Assembly: GCF_041052385.1 (NCBI RefSeq)
Contig: NZ_CP163439.1
Location: forward strand, 5,073,001 to 5,137,000
Reading direction: 5' to 3'
Origin: Streptomyces sp. R28
Lineage (GTDB): Bacteria; Actinomycetota; Actinomycetes; Streptomycetales; Streptomycetaceae
DNA: 64,000 nt
Below are positions 1 through 8,992 of the stretch, in pieces; position 1 is the stretch's first letter; each line of letters opens with the position of its first letter. The position numbers and the translations under genes are program-made. The notes beneath the pieces were generated by a model. It saw nothing but the letters and a program-made list of their open reading frames with translations, was not told the DNA's origin and ran no database searches.

Positions 1-658
1 GCGTCGGCACGAACGCGACCCACGCGTGGTCGCCGTGCCACCCGAACACCCGGACGGGGCAAGGAGATCGAGACGGGTGGGCAAGGGGAACACGCCACGT
101 CAGCACCGCGTCAGCACCACAGCTTCGACGCGAATGCGCCCCCGATACGCTCCCCTAAAACGCCCCCTGCGCCCTCAAGTTCCGTGGTGGGAGCGGTAAT
201 TACCCAGAAGCAGCAGGGTCGATTTTCAGCCAAATCGGCGCTGTAGGGACAGGCTCGCGCACGCTCCGTACAAGTCCTGCGTACTACTCGCCGTGCTCGG
301 CGTGCTCGGCGAGCGCGCAGTCCGGGGAACGGTGCACGCCCCCCGGACCGTTCCGCCACCCGCGGGGATGTAGGCGGCGGAATCCCCCAGCCCACTGGAT
401 CCAGTACAGCGGGCCGACCCACGCAGAATCCATGGAACCGCTCCCCCGGTGGCCGGAGAAGAGCGCACGGACGGGCGCACGGCCACACAGCGGGAGCACG
501 TCACAACTGTGCGTAGGGGGCGCGCACTTGAGTACGGACCACAATCCCGCCAACCGGAACAATGCCCCTTAACGCTTGGGATGCGGCGAACTACGCTGGG
601 TTTACGAATGCCGCGTGGTTATGCCAGCGCGGCAGCCGTCTGTGTCGAGGGGTGGCGC
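1..658. other. Region without an assignable gene
   Basis: The first 658 bases hold no gene I can support. A plus-strand frame open from the window edge to a stop at 157-159 could be the last 50 codons of a gene that begins outside, but it shows no recognisable domain. The rest contains G/C-rich direct repeats (around 285-315) and presumably the promoter of the regulator that starts at 659. Minus-strand frames here have the arginine/alanine-rich look of shadows. Confidence 0.4.
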
Positions 659-2083
659 ATGTCCAGGGAGCAACGCGGGCCGAACGAAAAGCTCGGCACC
701 GTTCTCGCCCTCGCGGGAATCAGCAACGCAGGACTCGCTCGACGCGTCAACGATCTTGGCGCTCAGCGGGGACTGACTCTTCGCTACGACAAGACGTCGG
801 TGGCGCGCTGGGTGTCGAAAGGCATGGTGCCGCAGGGTGCCGCACCGCACCTCATCGCGGCCGCCATCGGCCACAAGCTGGGCCGTCCGGTGCCGCTCCA
901 CGAGATCGGCCTGGCGGACGCGGACCCCGCACCGGAAGTGGGCCTCGCCTTCCCCCGGGACGTCGGACAGGCGGTGAAGTCGGCGACGGAGCTCTACCGT
1001 CTCGACCTCGCCGGGCGCCGCGCCGGCTCCGGCGGCATCTGGCAGTCACTGGCCGGATCGTTCGCAGTAAGCGCATACGCAACGCCCGCCTCACGGTGGC
1101 TGATAACCCCGGCCGACAGCTCGGTCGCGCGCGAGGTGAACCCTTCCGAGGACGCCGGCGCACCGCTCAAAGTCGGCCACAGCGATGTGCAGAAGCTGCG
1201 GGAGGCCGCCGAGGACGCCAGGCGCTGGGACTCCAAGTACGGAGGCGGCGACTGGCGTTCGTCCATGGTGCCGGAGTGCTTACGGGTGGAGGCGGCACCG
1301 CTGCTGCTCGGCTCGTACTCCGACGACGTGGGTCGGGCGCTGTTCGGTGCCTCGGCCGAGCTCACGCGTCTCGCCGGGTGGATGGCCTTCGACACCGGGC
1401 AGCAGGAGGCCGCGCAGCGGTACTACATCCAGGCGCTGCGACTCGCGCGCGCGGCCGCCGACGTACCCCTCGGCGGGTACGTGCTGGCGTCGATGTCGCT
1501 CCAGGCGACCTACCGGGGCTTCGGCGACGAAGGCGTCGACCTCGCCCAGGCCGCTCTGGAACGCAACCGGGGGCTCGCCACGGCCCGCACCATGAGCTTC
1601 TTCCGGCTCGTCGAGGCACGCGCGCACGCGCGCGCCAGTGACGCGCAGGCGGCCGGCGCGGCGTTGAAGGCGGCGGAGGGGTGGCTGGAGCGGTCCCGGG
1701 AGGGGGACAACGATCCGTCCTGGCTCGGGTTCTACTCCTACGACCGGTTCGCCGCGGATGCCGCGGAGTGCTACCGGGATCTGAAGGCGCCGCGGCAGGT
1801 GCGACGATTCACGGAGCAGGCACTGTCGAAGCCGACGGAGGAGTTCGTACGGTCGCACGGGCTGCGGCTCGTCGTTTCGGCGGTGGCCGAGCTCGAGTCG
1901 GGCAATCTCGATGCGGCGTGCGAGCAGGGGGTGCGGGCGGTGGAGGTCGCGGGGCGCATATCGTCGGCTCGCACTACCGAGTACGTGAAGGATCTTCTGC
2001 ATCGGCTGGAGCCGTATGGGGATGAGCCGCGGGTGGTGGAGTTGCGGGAGCGAGCTCGGCCGTTGTTGATGGCTCCGGCGTAA
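659..2083 (+). CDS. NsdA-like, TPR-containing sporulation-associated regulator
   Basis: A 474-residue cytoplasmic protein with the layout of the Streptomyces NsdA/sporulation-associated family. The N-terminal ~85 residues resemble a helix-turn-helix module (LARRVNDLG..., VARWVSKGMVP), and the C-terminal two thirds are alanine-rich helical pairs typical of tetratricopeptide repeats (for example AAQRYYIQALRLARAA). NsdA-type proteins repress differentiation and antibiotic production; the exact target here is unknown. The ATG at 659 was chosen over the longer open frame from 449 because GAGGGGTGG lies just upstream and the family begins MSREQRGPNEK. It looks monocistronic. Family membership is fairly sure; the regulatory role is inferred from relatives. 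Confidence 0.8.
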   Translation: MSREQRGPNEKLGTVLALAGISNAGLARRVNDLGAQRGLTLRYDKTSVARWVSKGMVPQGAAPHLIAAAIGHKLGRPVPLHEIGLADADPAPEVGLAFPRDVGQAVKSATELYRLDLAGRRAGSGGIWQSLAGSFAVSAYATPASRWLITPADSSVAREVNPSEDAGAPLKVGHSDVQKLREAAEDARRWDSKYGGGDWRSSMVPECLRVEAAPLLLGSYSDDVGRALFGASAELTRLAGWMAFDTGQQEAAQRYYIQALRLARAAADVPLGGYVLASMSLQATYRGFGDEGVDLAQAALERNRGLATARTMSFFRLVEARAHARASDAQAAGAALKAAEGWLERSREGDNDPSWLGFYSYDRFAADAAECYRDLKAPRQVRRFTEQALSKPTEEFVRSHGLRLVVSAVAELESGNLDAACEQGVRAVEVAGRISSARTTEYVKDLLHRLEPYGDEPRVVELRERARPLLMAPA

Positions 2084-2233
2084 GCGCTCCGCTTCCGGGG
2101 CCGGGGTGGCCTCGCGTCCGCCTGGTCGCTGTGCACGGGCGGCTGCGGGTTGTGTGTGGCTTGTCGCGCAGCCCTGTGCGTTTGAACGCGTTGTCAGTGG
2201 CGCAGTGCACTATCGAAGCCGGAGGTGGTGCAG

Positions 2234-3454
2234 GTGGCGCGGCAGGGGCGGTCGGGCGGGTACGACTGTGATGTGCTCGTGGTCGGTGGCGGGATCGTCG
2301 GGCTGGCCACGGCTTATGCGATCACGCGTGCCGCGCCGGGGACACGGGTGACCGTGCTGGAGAAGGAGCCGGGGCCCGCCCGGCATCAGACGGGGCGCAA
2401 CAGCGGGGTCATCCACAGCGGGATCTACTACCGGCCGGGCTCGCTGAAGGCGCGGTACGCGGTGCGGGGTGGCGCCGAGATGGTCAAGTTCTGCGCGGAG
2501 TACGGCATCGCGCACGCCGTCACCGGCAAGCTGATCGTCGCGACCGAGCGGGAGGAGCTGCCGCGGCTGCACGCCCTCGTGCAGCGCGGGCGGGAGAACG
2601 GCATTCCGGTACGGGAGCTGGGCGCCTCGCAGATCGCGGAGTACGAGCCCGAGGTGCAGGGGCTCGCCGCGATACACGTCGGGACGACGGGCGTGTGCGA
2701 CTTCGTCGGGGTCGCCCGGCAGCTGGCCGAGGCGTCGGGGGCGGAGATCCGGTACGGCGCGCAGGTCGAGCGCGTCGACCGGCGGGCCGAGCTGGGGGTC
2801 GCTGTACGCACCACGCGCGGGGACGTGGTGCGGGGGCGGGTGCTGGTGAACTGTGCCGGGCTGTACTGCGACGAGGTGGCCCGGATGACGGGGGACGATC
2901 CGGAGATGCGGATCGTGCCGTTCAGAGGGGAGTACTACTCGCTGGCGCGGCCCGAGCTGGTGCGGGGACTGGTGTATCCGGTGCCGGATCCGGCGTTCCC
3001 GTTCCTCGGGGTGCACCTCACGCGCGGGATCGACGGGGGTGTGCACATCGGGCCCAACGCGGTGCCGGCACTGGCCCGGGAGGGGTACCACTGGGGCGTC
3101 GTACGGCCGCGGGAGGTCGCGACGACGGTGGCGTGGCCCGGCGTGTGGCGGATGGCGCGGCGGCACTGGCGGTACGGAGGCGGGGAGCTTCGGCGGTCGG
3201 TGTCCAAGGCGGCGTTCGGCGTCGCGGTGCGCAGGCTGTTGCCGGCGGTGACGGCGGACGACCTGGTGCCCGCGGCAGCCGGGGTGCGGGCGCAGGCGGT
3301 GTTGCGGGACGGGACGCTGGTGGACGACTTCCTGATCCGGGAGGGGCCACGGGCCGTGCATGTGCTGAACGCACCGAGCCCTGCGGCGACGGCTTCCCTG
3401 CCGATCGGGCGGGAGGTGGCCCGCCGGGCGTTGGCGGTGCTGGGGGAGGCTTGA
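2234..3454 (+). CDS. lhgO: L-2-hydroxyglutarate oxidase / FAD-dependent oxidoreductase
   Basis: A 406-residue flavoprotein of the DAO superfamily. The N-terminal dinucleotide fold DVLVVGGGIVGLATA binds FAD, and the following HQTGRNSGVIHSGIYY stretch is the LhgO signature. LhgO oxidises L-2-hydroxyglutarate, a by-product of promiscuous dehydrogenases, to 2-oxoglutarate, passing electrons to the membrane quinone pool in Escherichia coli. The start is ambiguous: GTG codons occur at 2225, 2228 and 2234. I prefer 2234 because GGAGG at 2221-2225 sits eight bases in front of it. The gene lies between the upstream regulator and trmB with separate spacing, so it is probably its own unit. The family call is strong. 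Confidence 0.85.
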   Translation: MARQGRSGGYDCDVLVVGGGIVGLATAYAITRAAPGTRVTVLEKEPGPARHQTGRNSGVIHSGIYYRPGSLKARYAVRGGAEMVKFCAEYGIAHAVTGKLIVATEREELPRLHALVQRGRENGIPVRELGASQIAEYEPEVQGLAAIHVGTTGVCDFVGVARQLAEASGAEIRYGAQVERVDRRAELGVAVRTTRGDVVRGRVLVNCAGLYCDEVARMTGDDPEMRIVPFRGEYYSLARPELVRGLVYPVPDPAFPFLGVHLTRGIDGGVHIGPNAVPALAREGYHWGVVRPREVATTVAWPGVWRMARRHWRYGGGELRRSVSKAAFGVAVRRLLPAVTADDLVPAAAGVRAQAVLRDGTLVDDFLIREGPRAVHVLNAPSPAATASLPIGREVARRALAVLGEA

Positions 3455-3535
3455 GCGACCGGTCGACTGTGCTCAGGGAGGCCCACTTGAGCAGCACGAG
3501 GTCGGCCTTGGAGAGCACGTAAAATCGACCCCACT

Positions 3536-4453
3536 GTGTCTGACTCCCTCAACGCCCCCGAAATCCCCCAGCCCGGCACCTCCGGTCAGCCCCGCACCGC
3601 TGGCACCGCCGACACCGCCGGCATCTCCGGCATCTCCGGCATCTCCGGCATCTCCGGCATCTCCGGCGAGGAACACCCCGGCCACCTCCCCGGTGTCTCG
3701 GTTCGGCACACCCGGACCAAGGGTGAGCCGAGGTTCCCGGACGGGCCCAAGGCCGACCCCGCCGGGTCGCACTTCGAGCGGCGGATCCGGAGCTTCCAGC
3801 CGCGGCGGAGCCGGGTGACCGCGGGGCAGGCGGACGCGTTGCAGCGGCTGTGGCCCGAGTGGGGGCTCGACATCGACGGCGGGCGCGTCGTGGACTTCGC
3901 CGAGCTGTTCGGGAACGGCAATCCCGTCGTGCTGGAGATCGGCTTCGGGATGGGCGAGGCCACCGCCCAGATGGCCGCCGCCGACCCCGGCACCAACATC
4001 CTCGCCGTCGACGTCCACACCCCCGGGCAGGGAAACCTGCTCAATCTCGCCGACCAGAACGGACTGTCCAACATCCGGGTCGGCAACGGGGACGCCATCA
4101 TCCTGCTGCGCGAGATGCTCACGCCCGACTCGCTCGACGGGCTGCGCGTCTACTTCCCCGACCCCTGGCCCAAGAAGCGGCACCACAAGCGGCGGCTCAT
4201 CCAGCGCGAGTTCCTCAGCCTCGCCGCGACCCGGCTGAAGCCCGGCGCCCTCGTGCACTGCGCCACCGACTGGGAGCCGTACGCCGAGCAGATGCTCGAA
4301 GTGCTGACCGCGCACCCCGACTTCGAGAACACGCAGGACGACGGCGGTTTCGCGCCCCGTCCGCAGTTCCGGCCGCTGACCCGTTTCGAGGGGCAGGGAC
4401 TGGACAAGGGTCATGTGGTGAACGACCTGCTCTTCCGCCGCGTACAGCCGTAG
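3536..4453 (+). CDS. trmB: tRNA (guanine-N7-)-methyltransferase
   Basis: A 305-residue SAM-dependent enzyme that makes m7G46 in tRNA. The methyltransferase core begins around residue 95, with the SAM loop LEIGFGMGEAT, the tRNA-binding YFPDPWPKKRHHKRR stretch and the family C-terminus LTRFEGQG. The start is the GTG at 3536. The protein has an unusually long, low-complexity N-terminal tail of about 80 residues, including five Gly-Ile-Ser units encoded by an exact 9-base tandem repeat; this tail is probably disordered and dispensable. The core is complete, so the enzyme should be active. A PrsW-type protease follows 175 bases later. Confidence 0.93.
   Translation: MSDSLNAPEIPQPGTSGQPRTAGTADTAGISGISGISGISGISGEEHPGHLPGVSVRHTRTKGEPRFPDGPKADPAGSHFERRIRSFQPRRSRVTAGQADALQRLWPEWGLDIDGGRVVDFAELFGNGNPVVLEIGFGMGEATAQMAAADPGTNILAVDVHTPGQGNLLNLADQNGLSNIRVGNGDAIILLREMLTPDSLDGLRVYFPDPWPKKRHHKRRLIQREFLSLAATRLKPGALVHCATDWEPYAEQMLEVLTAHPDFENTQDDGGFAPRPQFRPLTRFEGQGLDKGHVVNDLLFRRVQP
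3620..3664 (+). repeat. 9-bp tandem repeat (x5) inside trmB
   Basis: Five exact head-to-tail copies of ggcatctcc encode Gly-Ile-Ser repeated five times in the N-terminal tail of TrmB. Because the unit is a multiple of three, copy-number change alters protein length without a frameshift. Confidence 0.95.
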
Positions 4454-4628
4454 AAGCAGCGGGAAGAACATCCGGCGGACGACCGGATGCGACGAAAGAC
4501 ATCCGGCAGACGACCGGACGAACAGCACCGACAAGAGCATCTACAGCAACACCGACTGCACCCCTCACCGGCGCCAGAGCCCCTCGCGCTGCTGCGGGCG
4601 GCGCCCCTGCCTCGTTAGGGTCAATGCC

Positions 4629-5993
4629 GTGGCCACCTGTCCCCCGCCCCCGTACCCGACGCCCCCCACCGGTCCCACCGGCGGCGCACTGCGGCACGCG
4701 CACTGGTGGCAGAAGCGGTGGGTGCGTTACGGCGCGCTCAGCAGCCTGCTCGCGCTCTCCGGGCTGGTCATCCTCGCCCTGGTGCGTGAGCAGACCGGCA
4801 CCGAAGGGTTCCTGGTCGGGCTCGGGCTCGCGATCCTGCCGGTGCCGCTGCTCGTCGCCGCCTTCCGGTGGCTGGACCGGGTCGAGCCGGGACCCTGGCG
4901 CAATCTGCTGTTCTCCTTCGCCTGGGGCGCCTGCGCGGCGGCCCTGATAGCGATCGTCGCGAACAGCTTCGCGACCAGATGGATAGCGACCGCGACCGCC
5001 GACCCGTCGCACGCGGACACCCTGGGTGCGACGGTCATAGCGCCCATCGTGGAGGAGACGGCGAAGGCCGCCGCGGTCCTGCTCGTCTTCCTCTTCCGCC
5101 GACGGGACTTCACCGGGATAGTCGACGGCGTGGTGATAGCGGGGGTCACCGCCACCGGCTTCGCCTTCACCGAGAACATCCTCTACCTCGGCACCGCCTT
5201 CGGGACCGACCAGCTCTCCGGCGACAGCGGCATCGCCTCCGTCACGGCGGCGACCTTCTTCGTCCGCGTGATCATGTCGCCCTTCGCGCACCCGCTCTTC
5301 ACGGTCCTCACCGGCATCGGTTTCGGCATCGCCGCGCTGTCCGGCGAGCGGCAGCATGTGCGCCGCGTCCTCCTCCCCCTCTCCGGGTTGCTGCTCGCCA
5401 TGGGCATGCACGCCCTGTGGAACGGCTCGTCGGCCTTCGGCGAGTTCGGGTTCTTCGCCGTGTACGCGGCCTTCATGCTGCCCACGTTCGGGCTGCTGAC
5501 CTGGCTGGTGATCTGGACCCGGCAGCGCGAGCTGAGGACCGTGCGCGAGGAACTGCCCGCCTACGTCGTCGCCGGGTGGCTGACCCCGGGCGAGCCCTTC
5601 GTGCTCGGCTCGATGCGGGCCAGGCGGATGGCCCGGCAGTACGCGCGGCGCCGCGGGGGGCGGGCTGCGGCCCGGGCGGTGGCGCAGTACGAGGCGTACG
5701 CCACATCGCTGGCCTTCCTACGACGCCGGGGACGCCGTGGGCGGGCCGGCGCCGACTTCGTCGTACGGGAACGGGAGTTGCTGCACGAGCTGTGGCGACG
5801 CCGGGAGCTCGCGCGGCCGGCGCTTGAGCACGCGGGTGCCGCGCAGGCTTGGTCGGCGTACGGGTACGGGGCGCCGGTGCCGGTTTACGGGCAGCCGTAC
5901 GGGCAGCCGTACGGCCAGGTGAACGGGCACATGTACGGGCCCCGGTATGGGCCGGCGACGCCGTATCCCGCGTACAACCCGTATCGGACATGA
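4629..5993 (+). CDS. PrsW family intramembrane metalloprotease
   Basis: A 454-residue integral membrane protein. After a short proline-rich N-terminus there are about eight hydrophobic segments. PrsW signature motifs are present: IVEETAKAAAVLL (the conserved EE dyad), GFAFTENILYL and MGMHALWN. PrsW in Bacillus cleaves the anti-sigma factor RsiW; actinomycete homologues share the catalytic motifs but have unknown substrates. The C-terminal third is cytoplasmic and arginine-rich and ends in Tyr-Gly-Gln-Pro repeats, which is not part of the core family and may mediate interactions. GTG 4629 gives MATCPPPPYP; an in-frame alternative cannot be excluded. The stop codon lies inside a 20-bp tandem repeat. 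Confidence 0.85.
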   Translation: MATCPPPPYPTPPTGPTGGALRHAHWWQKRWVRYGALSSLLALSGLVILALVREQTGTEGFLVGLGLAILPVPLLVAAFRWLDRVEPGPWRNLLFSFAWGACAAALIAIVANSFATRWIATATADPSHADTLGATVIAPIVEETAKAAAVLLVFLFRRRDFTGIVDGVVIAGVTATGFAFTENILYLGTAFGTDQLSGDSGIASVTAATFFVRVIMSPFAHPLFTVLTGIGFGIAALSGERQHVRRVLLPLSGLLLAMGMHALWNGSSAFGEFGFFAVYAAFMLPTFGLLTWLVIWTRQRELRTVREELPAYVVAGWLTPGEPFVLGSMRARRMARQYARRRGGRAAARAVAQYEAYATSLAFLRRRGRRGRAGADFVVRERELLHELWRRRELARPALEHAGAAQAWSAYGYGAPVPVYGQPYGQPYGQVNGHMYGPRYGPATPYPAYNPYRT

Positions 5994-6040
5994 TCACGCC
6001 GCATCAGACGTGATCGCGCCGTATCGGACGTGATCGTGGT
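5981..6040 (+). repeat. 20-bp tandem repeat (x3) spanning the stop of the PrsW gene
   Basis: Three head-to-tail 20-bp units begin at 5981, 6001 and 6021 (gtatcggacatgatcacgcc and two variants with three to four differences each). The first unit contains the TGA stop of the PrsW-type gene. Confidence 0.8.
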
Positions 6041-6069
6041 GCGTTGCGGATGGTCCGGCACCGCCGGTC

Positions 6070-6099
6070 CGCGCTCCGCGCCCTCGGGGAGCGCGGAGG
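6070..6099. terminator. Hairpin between convergent genes
   Basis: TCCGCGCTCC and GGAGCGCGGA form a 10-bp stem around a 10-base loop between the convergent PrsW-type and aldo/keto reductase genes. There is no strong T-run, so it is an inferred bidirectional terminator. Confidence 0.55.
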
Positions 6100-6122
6100 A
6101 TCAGCGGCGGTGCTGAGAAGGA

Positions 6123-7076
6123 TCAGGCGGACGCCGCCGTCAGCTTCCCGAGCTCCTCGTCCGTCAGCCTCAGCTCCCCCACCCCCAGCAGCGCCGGCAG
6201 CTGCTCGAGTGTCCGGGCCGAGGCGATCGGGGCCGCTACGGTCGGCTGGGACGCGAGCCAGGCCAGGGCCACCGTGGCCACCGGGGCCTCGTGGGCCTGG
6301 GCGACCTCGTCGAGCGCGGTCAGCACCCTGCGCCCCCGCTCCGTCTCCAGGTGCCTGCCGGCGCCCTGGGCACGCGGGCTCTGCACTGCCGTGTCGGCGC
6401 GGTACTTGCCCGTGAGGAAGCCGGACGCGAGGGCGAAGTACGGGACCGCCGCCAGGCCTTCCCGCTCGGCGAGGTTCTGGAGCTCGCCCTCGTAGGTGTC
6501 GCGGGAGACCAGGTTGTAGTGGGGCTGAAGAGCCACGTAGCGGGCGAGGCCCTCGCGGTCGGAGAGGGCGAGGGAGGCCGCCAGCCGCTCCGCCGAGATG
6601 TTGGACGCGGCGATGTGCCGGACCTTGCCCGCCTTCACCAGCTCGTCCAGCGCGCCGATGATCTCCTCGACCGGCACTTCCGGCTTGTCGAAGTGGGTGT
6701 AGTAGAGGTCGATGTGGTCGGTGCCGAGGCGGCGCAGGGAGGCGTCCGCGGCCGCCTTGATGTTGGCCGCGGTCAGGCCCTGGAAGTCGGGGTGCTGGCT
6801 GACCTTCGTGGCGATCACGACGTCGTCCCGGTTGCCGCGCGCCTTGACCCACTTGCCGATGATCGTCTCGGACTCGCCGCCCACGTTGCCCTCGACCCAC
6901 GCCGAGTACGAGTCGGCCGTGTCGACGAAGTTGCCGCCGGCCGCAGCGTAGGCGTCGAGGACGGCGAAGGACTGGGTCTCGTCCGCGGTCCAGCCGAAGA
7001 CGTTGCCGCCGAGGGAGAGCGGGAAGACCTCGAGGTCGGAGGAGCCGAGCTTGCGAAGGGAAGTCATGCTCCACAT
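6123..7076 (-). CDS. Aldo/keto reductase
   Basis: A 317-residue NADPH-dependent oxidoreductase of the AKR superfamily with a TIM-barrel fold. Visible features are the N-terminal SDLEVFPLSLGGNVFGW, the catalytic Asp/Tyr region DTADSYSAW, the catalytic lysine in IATKVSQHPDF, and the DIDLYYTHFD-type strand with the conserved His. It most resembles the YajO/general-stress AKR subgroup; the physiological substrate cannot be told from sequence. The candidate ATG starts are 7076 and 7067; GAGGG five bases upstream favours 7076. It is monocistronic, converging on the PrsW-type gene. Confidence 0.85.
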   Translation of the reverse strand: MWSMTSLRKLGSSDLEVFPLSLGGNVFGWTADETQSFAVLDAYAAAGGNFVDTADSYSAWVEGNVGGESETIIGKWVKARGNRDDVVIATKVSQHPDFQGLTAANIKAAADASLRRLGTDHIDLYYTHFDKPEVPVEEIIGALDELVKAGKVRHIAASNISAERLAASLALSDREGLARYVALQPHYNLVSRDTYEGELQNLAEREGLAAVPYFALASGFLTGKYRADTAVQSPRAQGAGRHLETERGRRVLTALDEVAQAHEAPVATVALAWLASQPTVAAPIASARTLEQLPALLGVGELRLTDEELGKLTAASA

Positions 7077-7234
7077 CAACGCCCTCGACGGAGGCCGCTC
7101 TTCCGGAACGGCCGCAAAGTTCCCGTAAACAAGCGGACCCCGGCGCTCCGAAAACCGGCAGCCCTGACGTCGGGGGGTTGCCGTCAGGACCGCCGGGGAT
7201 CAGAAACGCCGGGGATCAGACCTCGATCGAGGGC

Positions 7235-8263
7235 TCAGGGCGTGAGGCCCTTGCCGCGCAGCCACGCCATCGGGTCGATGCCGCTCGCGCTGCCGCCGGG
7301 GTGCACTTCGAGGTGCAGGTGTGCGCCGGTCACGTTGCCCGTGGCGCCCACACGGCCGATGACGTCGCCCGTGTTGACCTTCTGGCCCACGCTCACGCTG
7401 ATCGAGGACTGGTGCGCGAACCAGAGCTCGGTGCCGTCGTCGAGGGTGAGCTCCGTCTTGTAGCCGTACGACCCGTCCCAGCCGGCGAAGGTGACCGTGC
7501 CGGAGTGGATCGCCTTGATCAGCGTGCCGGTGGGGGCGGCGAAGTCGAGGCCCGTGTGGTAGCCGGAGGACCAGTAGGCGCCGGCCTGACCGAAGGTCGA
7601 GGTGATGGTGTACGAGGAGGTCGGCAGCGTGAACTGCTTGGCCAGCTCGGCGAGACGCTCGGCCTCGGCCTTCTTGCGGGCCTCCTCCTCGGCCTCTGCC
7701 TTCGCGGCGGCGGCCTTGGCGTCGGCCTCCTTCTCCGCCTTGGCGGCCGCGGTGGCGGCCTCCTTCTCGGCGGCGGCGATAGCGGCAGCGGCGGCCTTGC
7801 TGTCGATCTGGTCCTGCTGCAGCTCGGCCTGCGCGATGATCCGGCTGCGCAGCGCCTCGCCGGCGTCGGCGGTGCCCTGCGTGGTCTCCTCGGTCGCGCC
7901 GCCCATGGTGCTCAGCGCGGTCGCGGAGTCGTCGGGGGCCGCGGAGGAGTCGTCGTCGGAGATCAGCGGCAGGTCCGGCATGGTGATGGCGACCGGCGGC
8001 TTACCGCTGTTCGCGCTGGCCATGCCGCCCGCGCCGACGGCGGCTATGACACCGACGCCGAGAACCGTGGAGCTGCGGGCGAGTCCCCCGCCGCGCTGCT
8101 TGGAGACGCGATGCCTGCCACGTACGGGACGAATGGATTCCGCGGTGGGGTTCCACTCCTCCAACGGGCCCTCGTCGGTGCGGTAGCGGTCGTAGCCGAA
8201 GGTGTCGGTACTGCGTTGACTCGGCACGAACGGGGCTTGCTGGGCAGGCCGGTTGGACGCCAC
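7235..8263 (-). CDS. M23 family cell-wall peptidase under a c-di-AMP riboswitch
   Basis: A 342-residue secreted or membrane-anchored zinc endopeptidase expected to cut peptidoglycan cross-links. Residues 1-60 are a basic/polar N-terminus, a hydrophobic segment follows (SSTVLGVGVIAAVGAGGMA), then an acidic linker, an alanine/lysine/glutamate coiled coil (roughly 140-205), and the LytM domain with zinc ligands in SGYHTGLDFA and AHLHLEVHPGG. The start GTG 8263 has AAGGAG ten bases upstream. Its leader carries a ydaO-type riboswitch, as do other Streptomyces cell-wall hydrolase genes (for example rpfA), so expression should respond to cyclic di-AMP. Confidence 0.9.
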   Translation of the reverse strand: MASNRPAQQAPFVPSQRSTDTFGYDRYRTDEGPLEEWNPTAESIRPVRGRHRVSKQRGGGLARSSTVLGVGVIAAVGAGGMASANSGKPPVAITMPDLPLISDDDSSAAPDDSATALSTMGGATEETTQGTADAGEALRSRIIAQAELQQDQIDSKAAAAAIAAAEKEAATAAAKAEKEADAKAAAAKAEAEEEARKKAEAERLAELAKQFTLPTSSYTITSTFGQAGAYWSSGYHTGLDFAAPTGTLIKAIHSGTVTFAGWDGSYGYKTELTLDDGTELWFAHQSSISVSVGQKVNTGDVIGRVGATGNVTGAHLHLEVHPGGSASGIDPMAWLRGKGLTP

Positions 8264-8289
8264 GTGGGCGTGCTCCTTTCCTTCCTTCT

Positions 8290-8440
8290 CGCCTACCGGG
8301 TTAGCTGACGGGTTCGGAGCAGGAAGGTCTCCTACGCGCGTATACCGGCCGTGAGTTCACGGCGGTATCCGTGCGATTCACCCCAAGGTGGTGGTTCCCC
8401 GGTTCCCTTGCGGGATTCGGCGCGTGCGCACGGAGCCGAC
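8290..8440 (-). promoter_or_regulatory. c-di-AMP (ydaO/yuaA) riboswitch
   Basis: Read on the minus strand, the 5' leader of the M23 peptidase gene contains the conserved ydaO blocks in order: CCGAATCCCGCAAGGGAACC, then GGGGAACCACC and GGGGTGAATCGC, a variable arm, then GTAGGAGACCTTCCTGCTCC, GAACCCGTCAGCTAACCCGG and TAGGCG. The element ends about 27 bases before the start codon, so the ribosome binding site or a short anti-terminator lies immediately downstream. In Streptomyces this class binds cyclic di-AMP and turns down cell-wall hydrolases. The edges are approximate. Confidence 0.9.
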
Positions 8441-8820
8441 TCTTGTGACGGCTGGGACGACCGCGCTGCGTTATCGAACGTTAATAGACGCGGGGTACGG
8501 ATTCCAAGCTGTTCCACTTGATCATTAACTATTTTCGCCTGGACTTACGGGTCATGAGCGGCCTAAAACGGGCGAGTTGGCCAGGGTTCAGGAGCCGCAC
8601 AGGTATTGACGGTATGTCAGTTGTTATGCGGAGGGCATTCACTCGATCACGGGTGGTGACGGCGATCAAGGATGTGCTCCACAAGATCTCCATCAGGGCC
8701 GTTCTCGCCCCGCGTCTCGCGAGCGCACGGCGTCGTCCGCGTACAGCAGCAGGGGCGGCGGGTGTCCGCGGTTGAGGAGGCGCACGATCCCACAAACCGG
8801 GGAAAACGCCGGGGAAAAGA
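8441..8820. other. Leader and promoter region, no gene
   Basis: About 380 bases upstream of the riboswitch with no credible open frame. It should contain the promoter of the M23 gene (an AT-richer stretch lies near 8470-8550). Beyond about 8600 I see nothing recognisable before the tRNA terminator. Confidence 0.4.
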
Positions 8821-8855
8821 CTCAGGGCCGGAACTGAATCAGTTCCGGCCCTGAG
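8821..8855 (-). terminator. Rho-independent terminator of tRNA-fMet
   Basis: CTCAGGGCCGGAACTG and its perfect reverse complement form a 15-16 bp stem, followed on the minus strand by TCTTTTCC, just downstream of the tRNA. Confidence 0.85.
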
Positions 8856-8862
8856 CCATCAG

Positions 8863-8936
8863 TAGCGGGGACAGGATTTGAACCTGCGACCTCTGGGTTA
8901 TGAGCCCAGCGAGCTACCGAGCTGCTCCACCCCGCG
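8863..8936 (-). tRNA. tRNA-fMet (CAU), initiator
   Basis: A 74-base tRNA, minus strand, with anticodon CAU in the loop CTCATAA. It is the initiator and not the elongator: the first acceptor pair is a C1/U72 mismatch and the anticodon stem ends in three consecutive G-C pairs, both hallmarks of initiator tRNA. CCA is not encoded. Confidence 0.95.
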
Positions 8937-8992
8937 GCGATGACTCAATAGTACGCCATCCGCGGGACAGAAAGCACACGCCTTTCCCGGCG

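Noticed and set aside
3..159. Plus-strand frame from the window edge reading VGTNATHAW, resembling the N box of an anti-sigma HATPase
   Set aside because: The following residues lack the G box and the frame ends within 50 codons, so the likeness is probably chance.
111..488. A 125-codon minus-strand frame at the start of the window
   Set aside because: Arg/Ala/Pro-rich composition, no ribosome binding site, no domain; typical high-GC shadow frame.
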